Below, piece after piece: positions 1 through 7,885 of a stretch of DNA of 64,000 nucleotides (position 1 is its first letter; the number at the start of each line of letters is the position of its first letter). Origin of the DNA: Lacinutrix jangbogonensis (GTDB lineage Bacteria > Bacteroidota > Bacteroidia > Flavobacteriales > Flavobacteriaceae); NCBI RefSeq assembly GCF_000797445.1, contig NZ_JSWF01000019.1:1-64000 (forward strand), written 5' to 3'. The notes under the pieces were generated by a model. It did no database searches, had not been told where the DNA came from, and saw only the letters and a program-made list of their open reading frames with translations. The position numbers and the translations under genes are program-made.

Positions 1-35
1 TATTTTTTATGCCATAACTTTTGTATTTTTACAGT

Positions 36-452
36 ATGTATAAAATAATAATTATCAATGGTCCAAATATTAACTTACTGGGTAAACGAGAGCCAAATAT
101 TTATGGTAACTTATCCTTTACAGAGTTTTTTGATGCCGTAAAAGAAAAATACCCTAATGTTGCTTTAGAACATTTTCAATCTAATATAGAAGGAGAAATA
201 ATAGATAAGTTACAAACCTGTGGTTTTAATTACGATGGCATAATATTAAATGCTGCAGCTTATACGCACACATCTATTGGAATTGGTGATGCTGTAAAAG
301 CAATTGAAACACCAGTTGTAGAAGTACATATTTCTAATACGTTTTCAAGAGAAGAGTTTAGACATCAATCTTTCATCTCTCCAAATGCTAAAGGTGTAAT
401 TTTAGGTTTTGGTTTACAGAGTTACGAGCTCGCGATACAGAGTTTTTTGTAA
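36..452 (+). CDS. aroQ: 3-dehydroquinate dehydratase, type II
   Basis: This enzyme dehydrates 3-dehydroquinate to 3-dehydroshikimate, the third step of the shikimate pathway, in the cytoplasm as a dodecamer. The 138-residue product has the family's usual length. The N-terminus NGPNINLLGKREPNIYG carries the conserved Asn11, Arg18 and catalytic Tyr23. Further on are the NAAAYTHTSIGIGDAV helix and the HISNTF/REEFRHQSF segment holding the catalytic His. The reading frame is open to a TTG at 21, but the ATG at 36 gives the standard N-terminus and is chosen. A TAACTTTTG stretch at about 15-24 is close to the Bacteroidetes -7 element, so the transcript may have almost no leader. Confidence 0.96.
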   Translation: MYKIIIINGPNINLLGKREPNIYGNLSFTEFFDAVKEKYPNVALEHFQSNIEGEIIDKLQTCGFNYDGIILNAAAYTHTSIGIGDAVKAIETPVVEVHISNTFSREEFRHQSFISPNAKGVILGFGLQSYELAIQSFL

Positions 453-803
453 TGCAGTATTTTTTAAAAATCTAAGATGGATATTAGGCATTTATTTTTA
501 TTGTGTTTTTTGTGCCTATTTAACGGCGTAAAATCAAGTTAATTTTACTTTTTTAAATTTGTAGAAGCAGATTTTGGTACTAATCCAGAAACTGAAGTTG
601 TTTATTATGCTGCTATTTTTCAAGACTTTAAAATAGAAGTTGTTTACATGTTTTTAATTTGCCCACATCGTATTTTTTATAATTTATTAAACTCTTTTTA
701 AGAGACAATTAACGCGATGTTATAATTTGTTTGTGAAGACTTTGTGATTTATTAACACTGTTCTGCGATAGTTTTGGAACATAGTTATAATCATTAACGA
801 ATT
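453..803. other. Intergenic region, possible gene remnant
   Basis: This gap of about 350 bases between aroQ and the barrel protein has no complete gene. One plus-strand frame from about 545 to 701 is open for some 50 codons and reads like coding sequence in part (EADFGTNPETEVVYY near 565-610), but it has no start codon and a stop lies directly before it. It may be a decayed gene end or chance. No RNA gene or clear terminator is seen. Confidence 0.35.
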
Positions 804-1352
804 ATGAAAAAACAGATCCTATTATTATGCGTTCTTTTTGCAGTATGTTTCGCGCAAGCACAAACAGATTCTGAAAAGCCAACGGATAAAAGAGTAAAGT
901 TTGGTTTGCGCATTGGTTACGAATTTCAGGTTAACGACAGTAATTTAGAATACAAGCCTAATTTACCCTATATAGGTGTGTTTTCTGATATTAATCTTGG
1001 TAAAAAGTGGAGTTTTCAGTTGGAATTAAATTTGAGGTCTGAAAAAAGAGATAGACTTTTTAATACAGGTTTTAGAAACTCTATTCATGAGCTTTATTTA
1101 ACTGTTCCTATATTCTTTAAATATCGTTTTGACAATAAGTTTAAAGCCTATTCTGGTACACAAGTCCTTTCTGCTTCTTTGGTAAATGATATTAATGGAT
1201 TTAAAAAATGGAATGGTATTCTAGGTGCTGAATATCATTGGACTAAAAACGTTATTCTCGATGCACGTTTTAGACATGGTTTTGAAGGACGAGCATGTAA
1301 CAATAACTTTAGGGATAACAGAATAAGCGTTGGAATAGGATATAAATTTTGA
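804..1352 (+). CDS. Outer-membrane beta-barrel family protein
   Basis: The product is 182 residues with a clear signal peptide (MKKQILLLCVLFAVCFAQAQ) and probable cleavage after AQAQ. The mature part alternates polar and hydrophobic residues in strands typical of small porin-like barrels (FGLRIGYEF, WSFQLELNLR, RISVGIGYKF) and ends in an aromatic residue, the usual C-terminal signature of outer-membrane barrels. The specific function is not recognisable. It stands alone, followed directly by a strong terminator. Confidence 0.75.
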   Translation: MKKQILLLCVLFAVCFAQAQTDSEKPTDKRVKFGLRIGYEFQVNDSNLEYKPNLPYIGVFSDINLGKKWSFQLELNLRSEKRDRLFNTGFRNSIHELYLTVPIFFKYRFDNKFKAYSGTQVLSASLVNDINGFKKWNGILGAEYHWTKNVILDARFRHGFEGRACNNNFRDNRISVGIGYKF

Positions 1353-1357
1353 TACAA

Positions 1358-1385
1358 AAAAGACGATTCAATTGAATCGTCTTTT
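1358..1385. terminator. Bidirectional rho-independent terminator
   Basis: This is a perfect 28-base palindrome, AAAAGACGATTCAA followed by its complement, lying between two convergent genes (barrel protein and lpd). The A and T ends let it act in both directions. Confidence 0.85.
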
Positions 1386-1449
1386 GTTATGCATTTTTAT
1401 ATAAAATAACTAAAAAAGTGAGCCTAAGAAAACTTTCTCTTTTTAAATT

Positions 1450-2826
1450 CTACAAATGTATCACCTCATCATAAGCATCTGCTACAGCTTCCATAACAGC
1501 CTCACTCATTGTTGGATGTGGATGTATCGTTTTTAAAACTTCGTGTCCTGTAGTTTCAAGTTTACGTCCTAAAACAGCTTCAGCAATCATATCTGTAACA
1601 CCAGCACCAATCATATGGCAACCTAACCATTCACCATATTTAGCATCAAAAATTACTTTTACAAAACCTTCTTTAGCACCAGAGGCGGTTGCTTTACCAG
1701 AAGCCGAGAATGGAAATTTACCAACCTTTATATCTAAACCTTGATCTTTTGCTTGTTTTTCTGTTAAACCAACACTTGCAATCTCTGGAGACGCATACGT
1801 ACAACCAGGAATGTTTCCATAATCTAATGCTTCTACATGTTGTCCAGCAATTTTTTCAACACATAAAATACCTTCAGCACTAGCAACGTGAGCTAACGCT
1901 TGTCCTGGAGTTACATCGCCAATAGCGTAGTAACCAGGGATATTAGTTTGGTAGAAATCGTTTACTAAAATTTTATCTCTATCAACAGCAATACCAACAT
2001 CTTCAAGACCAATACCTTCAATATTTGTTTTAATACCAACAGCACTTAATACTAAGTCTGCTTCTAAAACCTGTTCACCTTTACTAGTTTTAATTGTAGC
2101 TTTTACACCATCACCAGAAGTGTCAACCTTAGTAACTTCAGCATTAGTCATTACTTTAATACCACTTTTCTTAAACGATTTTTCCATCTGTTTAGAAACG
2201 TCAATATCTTCAACAGGTACTATATTTGGTAAATATTCTACTACAGTAACATCTGTTCCCATAGCATTATAGAAATAAGCAAATTCAACACCAATAGCAC
2301 CAGAACCAACCACAATCAATTTTTTAGGTTGCTTTTTTAAAGTCATTGCTTGTCTGTAACCTATAACTTTTTCGCCATCTTGAGGCAAACTAGGTAACTC
2401 ACGAGAACGCGCTCCTGTTGCAATAATTACATGGTCTGCAGCATATTCGGTACCATCAACATCAACCTTTTTTCCAGGTTTTAGTGTACCAAAACCATTG
2501 ATAACATCGATTTTGTTTTTTTTCATTAAAAACTGAACACCTTTGCTCATCCCTTCAGCCACATTTCGACTTCGGTTTACAACAGCATTAAAATCCTTAT
2601 CGTACTCTTTAACAGATAATCCGTAATCGCTAGCATGCTTTAAATATTCGAATACCTGAGCAGATTTTAATAATGCTTTAGTAGGTATACAGCCCCAGTT
2701 TAGGCATACACCTCCAAGACTTTCCTTTTCTACAATAGCAACTTTAAACCCTAATTGCGAAGCTCTAATTGCAGTTACGTAGCCTCCAGGACCACTTCCA
2801 AGAACAATAATATCGTATTTACTCAT
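1450..2826 (-). CDS. lpdA: Dihydrolipoyl dehydrogenase (E3)
   Basis: This FAD flavoenzyme reoxidises dihydrolipoamide with NAD+ in the pyruvate, 2-oxoglutarate or branched-chain 2-oxo-acid dehydrogenase complexes. The 458-residue protein shows the FAD dinucleotide fold GSGPGGY at about residues 9-15, the redox-active pair in GGVCLNWGC, a second NAD fold GSGAIG near the middle, the ATGAR and AIGDV motifs, and the C-terminal His-Glu active-site segment HPHPTMSE. The ATG at 2826 gives the standard MSKYDIIVLGSG start; a longer frame from 2856 exists but adds an untypical extension. It is monocistronic here, with no E1 or E2 gene beside it. Confidence 0.96.
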   Translation of the reverse strand: MSKYDIIVLGSGPGGYVTAIRASQLGFKVAIVEKESLGGVCLNWGCIPTKALLKSAQVFEYLKHASDYGLSVKEYDKDFNAVVNRSRNVAEGMSKGVQFLMKKNKIDVINGFGTLKPGKKVDVDGTEYAADHVIIATGARSRELPSLPQDGEKVIGYRQAMTLKKQPKKLIVVGSGAIGVEFAYFYNAMGTDVTVVEYLPNIVPVEDIDVSKQMEKSFKKSGIKVMTNAEVTKVDTSGDGVKATIKTSKGEQVLEADLVLSAVGIKTNIEGIGLEDVGIAVDRDKILVNDFYQTNIPGYYAIGDVTPGQALAHVASAEGILCVEKIAGQHVEALDYGNIPGCTYASPEIASVGLTEKQAKDQGLDIKVGKFPFSASGKATASGAKEGFVKVIFDAKYGEWLGCHMIGAGVTDMIAEAVLGRKLETTGHEVLKTIHPHPTMSEAVMEAVADAYDEVIHL

Positions 2827-2907
2827 TGTGTAATTTTTTGTCGTTTTAATAAACAACGAATTTACAAAACAAAGCTGAAATAATAAATTGAACTTTCATT
2901 TTTATTT

Positions 2908-2995
2908 GGGCGTGACCTAAAGGTCGTGCTATTCACTATATCTTTTGCAGAAAAAGCAAAAGGATGCCGTTGCTATCACTCACGCAAATGCTAGT
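2908..2995. repeat. REP-like dispersed intergenic repeat
   Basis: The sequence contains two inverted repeats in tandem: GACCTAAAGGTC at 2914-2925, and CTTTTGC/GCAAAAG arms around an AGAAAAA loop at 2942-2962. Both are followed by GGATGCCGTTGCTATCACTCACGC. It resembles the dispersed intergenic palindromic repeats I recall from Flavobacteriaceae genomes. A single copy is seen in this window, so the repeat status rests on that memory. Confidence 0.55.
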
Positions 2996-3043
2996 TGTAA
3001 AGTTTCAAAGTATTTATAAATTATAGCTTAGCTATTATTAATT

Positions 3044-3595
3044 TTACAAATCATCTGTAAAATGTCTTCGTTCTTTTTCCTTAGAAAATTTAGCTTCATT
3101 ATAAGAATAAGAATGTCCTTTTGGTATAGATAATGATTCCCAATTATTTCCTTTAAGAAGTTTTCCTAAAAATACAATTTGTCCAATATGAAAGGAATAA
3201 TGCGCTAATTGCCTGTTAATTGCTTCTGTTACTGTATGGCCTTGATTTCTTATATAAATAATACGTTCTAAATCGTCTTCAGTCAATGGTGTAATAGCAT
3301 CGAACAAGCATTTCCAACCCGTTTCCCAAGCTGCAATAATGTCTTCTGTTGTGGTAAAATTATCTTTGAACTCTTGGTCACGATGTCGCCATTCTTTATC
3401 ACCATCTTCGGTTAAAAAATTGGTCCAACGTGATAGCATATTGCCAACACTATGTTTGACAATAATAGCAATGCTATTGGCATCTTCATGGCTTTGCCAT
3501 TGTAGCTCTTCAAAAGTTAACTGGTTAAAAGTTTTGTCGCCAAGACTTTTGTAGTATTCAAATTGTTTAATAGCGCTTGTTAAATAACTACTCAT
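3044..3595 (-). CDS. DinB-like (DUF1572) protein
   Basis: The 183-residue protein has the layout of the DinB/YfiT four-helix-bundle superfamily: an N-terminal helix, a conserved His in IVKHSVGNMLSRW, and the C-terminal HYSFHIGQIVFLGKLL motif with the histidines that bind metal in this superfamily. The cellular role is unknown; relatives include thiol- and bacillithiol-dependent transferases. The ATG at 3595 overlaps the stop of the upstream msrB by 8 bases (ATGAGTAG), so translation is probably coupled. It is the last gene of a three-gene operon with two msrB genes, which suggests a link to oxidative or electrophile stress (inference). Confidence 0.8.
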   Translation of the reverse strand: MSSYLTSAIKQFEYYKSLGDKTFNQLTFEELQWQSHEDANSIAIIVKHSVGNMLSRWTNFLTEDGDKEWRHRDQEFKDNFTTTEDIIAAWETGWKCLFDAITPLTEDDLERIIYIRNQGHTVTEAINRQLAHYSFHIGQIVFLGKLLKGNNWESLSIPKGHSYSYNEAKFSKEKERRHFTDDL

Positions 3596-3989
3596 TTGGT
3601 TTATCAAATTTTACAGATATAGAATTCACACAATAACGTGTTCCAGTTTCTGTTGGCCCATCATTAAAAACATGACCCAAATGTCCACCGCAATTAGAGC
3701 ATACAATTTCGGTACGCGTCATACCGTGGTCTTTATCTAAAACGTATTTTACAGCGCCCTTAATGGACTCGTCGAAACTTGGCCATCCACAATGCGCATC
3801 GAACTTACTTGAGCTTTCAAATAATTGTTGATTGCAACCAGCACATTTATAAATACCTTCTTCAAAATGAAGATTATAGGCTCCAGTATGTGGTCTTTCT
3901 GTTCCTTTTTCTCTTAAAATATGGTATTCATCGTCTGTTAGTTGGTCTTGCCATTCTTTGTTAGACTTAAAAAATTCAAAATCACTCAT
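3588..3989 (-). CDS. msrB: Peptide-methionine (R)-S-oxide reductase, cytoplasmic
   Basis: This enzyme reduces methionine-R-sulfoxide in proteins. The 133-residue product has the two zinc-binding CxxC pairs (CAGC and CSNC), the GGHLGHVFNDGP signature, the GWPSFDE substrate loop and the catalytic cysteine in TRYCVNS. It has no signal peptide, so it is the cytoplasmic copy. It lies between a second, exported msrB and a DinB-like gene, with 8-base overlaps on both sides. Confidence 0.95.
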   Translation of the reverse strand: MSDFEFFKSNKEWQDQLTDDEYHILREKGTERPHTGAYNLHFEEGIYKCAGCNQQLFESSSKFDAHCGWPSFDESIKGAVKYVLDKDHGMTRTEIVCSNCGGHLGHVFNDGPTETGTRYCVNSISVKFDKPNE

Positions 3990-4467
3990 CTTTTTTTGGA
4001 ATAAATTTTAGTGAGACACCATTTATACAATGTCTTTTACCAGTTGTTTTACTTGGCCCATCATTAAAAACATGACCTAAATGGCCGCCACAAGTTGCAC
4101 AATGTTCTTCGGTTCTAGCCGAACCCAAATTGTAATCTACAGAGAACTCAACATTTCCTTTTATTTCTCTATCGAAACTTGGCCATCCAGTTCCAGAATC
4201 GAATTTATTTTTAGCCTTAAACAAAGGTGTTTCACAGGCCGAACAAACATAAGTTCCAGCATTGTATTCTTTATTAAGTTTACTAGAAAAAGGGCTTTCG
4301 GTTCCAGCTTCTCTTAAAACATAATATTCTTTTTCAGAGAGTGCTTGTTTCCATTCGGTATCTGTTTTAGTAACCTTATATGTTTTCGCTTCTTTTTTTG
4401 AATCTTGTGCATTACCATTACAGTTAAATAAAATAAAGGCGAAAGCCAATAGTGCTATTTTTTTCAT
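3982..4467 (-). CDS. msrB: Peptide-methionine (R)-S-oxide reductase, exported lipoprotein
   Basis: This is a second MsrB domain protein, 161 residues, beginning with a signal peptide that ends in a lipobox-like LFNC (MKKIALLAFAFILFNC), so it is probably anchored in the periplasm. The zinc CxxC pairs (CSAC and CATC), GGHLGHVFNDGP and the catalytic cysteine in KRHCINGVSLKF are all present. It is first in the operon; its stop overlaps the start of the cytoplasmic msrB by 8 bases. The pair would repair methionine in two compartments. Confidence 0.93.
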   Translation of the reverse strand: MKKIALLAFAFILFNCNGNAQDSKKEAKTYKVTKTDTEWKQALSEKEYYVLREAGTESPFSSKLNKEYNAGTYVCSACETPLFKAKNKFDSGTGWPSFDREIKGNVEFSVDYNLGSARTEEHCATCGGHLGHVFNDGPSKTTGKRHCINGVSLKFIPKKDE

Positions 4468-4697
4468 AAATTTTTTCTTTTTAGTTAAAGATAATTGTAA
4501 ATATCTTTTTCATCTATTAAAAGTCGTAATTTTATGTAAATCATAACATTTTGTAATCATAATTCATGAGCTTGGCATAAATCTTGTCTTTATCGATTAA
4601 AAGTATTTGTTATCGAATAACTATTTAGCCTTTAAATAACGAATGCTTTTTATTCAACTTTTTGTAAATTAGTATTAAATTAAAAAAACAACAAAGT

Positions 4698-5534
4698 ATG
4701 AAATTCAAATCGAATATCTCCTTAGCATTTGTAATGCTAATATTTTTCTCATGTGCTACAAATCCTTTTACAGGAAAGAAAACAATGGCATTACCAGGCA
4801 CAGAAAATAGCTCATTATTTCCAACAGCTTTTGCACAGTATAATCAGTTTTTAGGCGAAAACAATGTGGTTACTGGTACAAAAGAGTCAGAAATGATTAC
4901 CAGAGTTGGACAGCGTATAGCAGTAGCTGCAGAACGTTGGTTAAATGCAAATGGTAATCATGACTATTTAAATGATTATAAATGGGAATACAATCTCGTT
5001 AAAGACGAAACAATAAATGCATGGTGTATGCCCGGAGGTAAAATTGTTTTCTATACAGGTATTTTACCAATAGCACAGAATGAAGCAGCTGTTGCTGCAA
5101 TTATGGGACACGAAGTTGCACATGCTTTAGCAAATCATGGACAACAACGTATGAGCGCTGGAATGGTACAGCAAGGTGTTTCATTAGCAGGGAATATAGC
5201 TTTTCAAAATGATGAAAATATAGCATTATACAATCAAGCATTTGGTATTGGTTCTAATGTACTTGGTATGTTACCTTTTAGTAGAAGTCATGAAACTGAA
5301 GCCGATAAAATAGGTTTAATTTTAACTGCTCTTGCTGGATATAACCCAGATGAAGCGGCAAATTTATGGAGACGTATGGGCGCGGCAAGTGGCGGAAAAG
5401 CACCACCAGAATTTTTAAGCACGCATCCAGCAACAACTACACGTATTGCAAACTTAGAAGCATTAGCGCCAACAGCAAAATCAGAAGCTAAAAAATTTGG
5501 TATAAAGTCTTTTAGACCTGTAACACCATATTAA
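4698..5534 (+). CDS. M48-family metalloprotease lipoprotein
   Basis: The 278-residue protein is a zinc metallopeptidase of the M48 family, related to periplasmic LoiP/BepA quality-control proteases. The signal peptide ends in a lipobox (MLIFFSC, Cys about residue 19). The zinc site is HEVAH in GHEVAHALANHG, with the downstream glutamate ligand in HETEADKIGL. The ending STHPATTTRIANLEAL is the common STHP motif of this group. It has no tetratricopeptide extension, unlike BepA. The product probably degrades misfolded envelope proteins. A terminator follows the stop codon. Confidence 0.9.
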   Translation: MKFKSNISLAFVMLIFFSCATNPFTGKKTMALPGTENSSLFPTAFAQYNQFLGENNVVTGTKESEMITRVGQRIAVAAERWLNANGNHDYLNDYKWEYNLVKDETINAWCMPGGKIVFYTGILPIAQNEAAVAAIMGHEVAHALANHGQQRMSAGMVQQGVSLAGNIAFQNDENIALYNQAFGIGSNVLGMLPFSRSHETEADKIGLILTALAGYNPDEAANLWRRMGAASGGKAPPEFLSTHPATTTRIANLEALAPTAKSEAKKFGIKSFRPVTPY

Positions 5535-5557
5535 TAAAATATAAATTCTTATTTTCG

Positions 5558-5587
5558 AAGCCACTCTTATAAATGAGTGGTTTTTTT
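5558..5587 (+). terminator. Terminator overlapping the next gene's leader
   Basis: CCACTC and GAGTGG arms (extended by weaker pairs) enclose an 8-base loop and are followed by seven T. The T tract ends directly at the ATG of the MFS gene at 5588, so the hairpin closes the M48 gene and at the same time forms the region just before the next start codon. Confidence 0.7.
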
Positions 5588-6979
5588 ATGGAAAATTTAC
5601 AAAAAGGAGATAAAAAATTATTAAATGCTTGGGCTTTTTTCGATTGGGCAAATTCAGTTTATACATTAACTATTGCATCTTCTATATTCCCAATATTTTA
5701 TTCTGCGCTGTTTCTTTCTGAAGTTAAAACTGTTGAAGCCTTTGGGATGGTTTTTAAAAGCACAGCATTAATTACTTATGTAACAGCTTTTACCTTTTTG
5801 GTGGTCGCTTTTACCTCTCCCATATTATCTGGAATTGCAGATTATGTAGGTAATAAAAAGAATTTTATGAAGTTCTTTTGTTACGTTGGAAGTATTGGCT
5901 GTATTGGTTTGTATTATTTTGATATCACTCCAGAAAAAATTCATTTAAGTCTGCTTTTTTATTTTATGGGATTAATAGGATATTGGGGAAGTTTGGTTTT
6001 CTACAATTCTTATCTACCAGATATAGCATTTCCAGAACAACAAGATAATATTAGTGCAAAAGGGTTCTCTTTGGGTTATATAGGAAGCGTATTATTACTT
6101 GTTATTAATTTAGCTATGGTAATGTTTCCAGAATATTTTGGTTTCGATATCAGTATTTCTGAAACCATAAGAGCGTCAGGAACTGAAGCCGAAATTTCTG
6201 AAGCATTAGGTAAAGCAAAAGATTTGGCATCTGTAGAAGCAATGAAAATCTCTTTTATAACCGTTGGAATATGGTGGGCCGTTTTTAGTCAATACACTTT
6301 TTATGTATTACCAAAAGGAGTTTCTAGTGGACATAAAGTTACAAAAGCAGTAGTATTCAACGGACTAAAAGAATTGAGATTAGTTTGGATTCAATTAAAA
6401 GCAAACCTTAGACTTAAACGCTATTTAACAGCATTCTTTGTGTTTAGTATGGCGGTTCAAACCATTATGCTAGTCGCTGTTTATTTTGGAGAAGAAGAGA
6501 TTTCTTGGGGAGGAGATAGTGAAAAAACATTGGGATTAATAGGTAGTATTTTAATCATTCAATTAGTAGCAATACTTGGTGCTTTTTTAACTTCTAGGGC
6601 TTCAGCTAAATTTGGAAACATCAAAACATTAATAGCTGTTAATTTTATATGGATGGGACTTTGTTTCTATGCCTATTTAATGAAAACGCCAATGGAATTT
6701 TATTTCGCGGCTGGTTTTGTGGGTTTAGTAATGGGAGGAATACAGAGTTTAGCACGTTCAACCTACTCGAAGTTTTTACCTGAAACTGAAGACACCACTT
6801 CTTACTTTAGTTTTTATGATGTTGCCGAAAAAATAGGAATTGTTATAGGCATGGTGATTTTTGCAACAATAGATCAAATAACCGGTAGTATGCGTAATGC
6901 TATATTATTCTTATTCGTTTTCTTTTTAATTGGGATTGTGTTACTTTTTAGAGTCCCTAAAGAAGAAGTACAGATTTAA
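5588..6979 (+). CDS. MFS transporter, UMF1/Atg22-like
   Basis: This is a membrane transporter of the major facilitator superfamily, with about 12 predicted hydrophobic segments in 463 residues. The opening LLNAWAFFDWANSVYTLTI is typical of the UMF1 (Atg22-like) group, and GGIQSLARSTYSKFLP is its conserved loop before the tenth segment. The substrate is not known; fungal Atg22 exports amino acids from the vacuole. The ATG at 5588 fits the family N-terminus; the in-frame ATG at 5573 lies inside the terminator hairpin and is rejected. No ribosome binding site is visible, which is usual for this phylum. Confidence 0.88.
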   Translation: MENLQKGDKKLLNAWAFFDWANSVYTLTIASSIFPIFYSALFLSEVKTVEAFGMVFKSTALITYVTAFTFLVVAFTSPILSGIADYVGNKKNFMKFFCYVGSIGCIGLYYFDITPEKIHLSLLFYFMGLIGYWGSLVFYNSYLPDIAFPEQQDNISAKGFSLGYIGSVLLLVINLAMVMFPEYFGFDISISETIRASGTEAEISEALGKAKDLASVEAMKISFITVGIWWAVFSQYTFYVLPKGVSSGHKVTKAVVFNGLKELRLVWIQLKANLRLKRYLTAFFVFSMAVQTIMLVAVYFGEEEISWGGDSEKTLGLIGSILIIQLVAILGAFLTSRASAKFGNIKTLIAVNFIWMGLCFYAYLMKTPMEFYFAAGFVGLVMGGIQSLARSTYSKFLPETEDTTSYFSFYDVAEKIGIVIGMVIFATIDQITGSMRNAILFLFVFFLIGIVLLFRVPKEEVQI

Positions 6980-7028
6980 GAGCCTCTTTAGTTGATATTA
7001 ATATTTTGTACTCAATAAAAAAAGACAG

Positions 7029-7066
7029 AAAAAGCCGCTTTCTAACTATAGAAAAGCGGCTTTTTT
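7029..7066. terminator. Bidirectional terminator
   Basis: AAAAAGCCGCTT and AAGCGGCTTTTT arms (7029-7040 and 7054-7065) enclose a 13-base loop between two convergent genes, the MFS transporter and the GIN protein. Confidence 0.88.
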
Positions 7067-7070
7067 AATT

Positions 7071-7121
7071 TTGCTAATTGCTAATTGCTAATTGCTAATT
7101 GCTAATTGCTAATTGCTAATT
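7071..7121. repeat. Heptanucleotide tandem repeat (TTGCTAA)x7
   Basis: Seven perfect tandem copies of TTGCTAA run from 7071 to 7119, with two further bases. The stop codon of the reverse-strand GIN gene (7116-7118) lies in the copy nearest that gene, so copy-number change would not alter the protein. The length probably varies between strains by replication slippage. Confidence 0.95.
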
Positions 7122-7850
7122 CCCAATACTACCAGAACCAGTTACCTTAGTATCTTCAGATTTAGGTGATCCTTTATATTCAATATCTCCAGAACCTGTA
7201 ACTCTTCCGTTTAAATGTCCATTGCATACAATCTCTACATCTCCAGAACCTGTTACTTTGGCAGCTACATCTATAGCTTCTAAACCATAACCATGGAAGT
7301 CTCCAGAGCCTGTTACACTAGCTTTTAAATCTTTAGTTTTGCCATTTAGGGTTAAATCTCCAGATCCAGTTATAGAGGCATCTATATCTTTAGCATCAAC
7401 ATCTAATACAATATCTCCAGATCCAGATACTCTTGCCGTAAAGTTGTTAGCTACAATTTTATCTTTATTAGTAATATCGCCAGATCCTGATAGACTTACA
7501 TAATCAATATCTTTAAATGGGATAGTGATTTTAATAGTTTTATTATAGCTTGGTTTTAAATTTATATTGTTTTCCGTTTTAATTTTTAGAGTATTACCAT
7601 CAACTTCAACAATAATATATTCTAAAAGATTGCTTTCTCCTTCAATAATAATTTTACCTTCTTTTCCTTTTACTAGTTTAAAGTCCATCCATCCAGAACA
7701 TTTAATTTCGTCGTAGTCTGATGTCGATTTTGTAATTGTTGTAATATTCCCATTACCTTTTATTTTTTTACTTCCCCAAGATTGTGCTTGAGAAAAAGAG
7801 AAAGTTAATAATGCGATGGCTATTAATAGCGTGTTTTTTGATGTCTTCAT
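7116..7850 (-). CDS. GIN-domain (DUF2807) secreted protein
   Basis: The 244-residue protein has a signal peptide (MKTSKNTLLIAIALLTFSFSQAQ), then a head GIN domain built of short beta-helix turns. The motif VTGSGD or its variants (SGSGD, ITGSGD) recurs at least seven times between about residues 105 and 240. The family is common in Bacteroidetes, is predicted to be an envelope adhesin-like protein, and has no proven role. It is the last gene of an operon led by an ECF sigma factor. Confidence 0.87.
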   Translation of the reverse strand: MKTSKNTLLIAIALLTFSFSQAQSWGSKKIKGNGNITTITKSTSDYDEIKCSGWMDFKLVKGKEGKIIIEGESNLLEYIIVEVDGNTLKIKTENNINLKPSYNKTIKITIPFKDIDYVSLSGSGDITNKDKIVANNFTARVSGSGDIVLDVDAKDIDASITGSGDLTLNGKTKDLKASVTGSGDFHGYGLEAIDVAAKVTGSGDVEIVCNGHLNGRVTGSGDIEYKGSPKSEDTKVTGSGSIGN

Positions 7851-7885
7851 AATTGTGTTTTAATTGATTATTTGATTGATTTTAA

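Noticed and set aside
545-701. Coding-like stretch in the gap after aroQ
   Set aside because: It has no start codon, only about 50 codons and no recognised family; it is kept only as a possible remnant.
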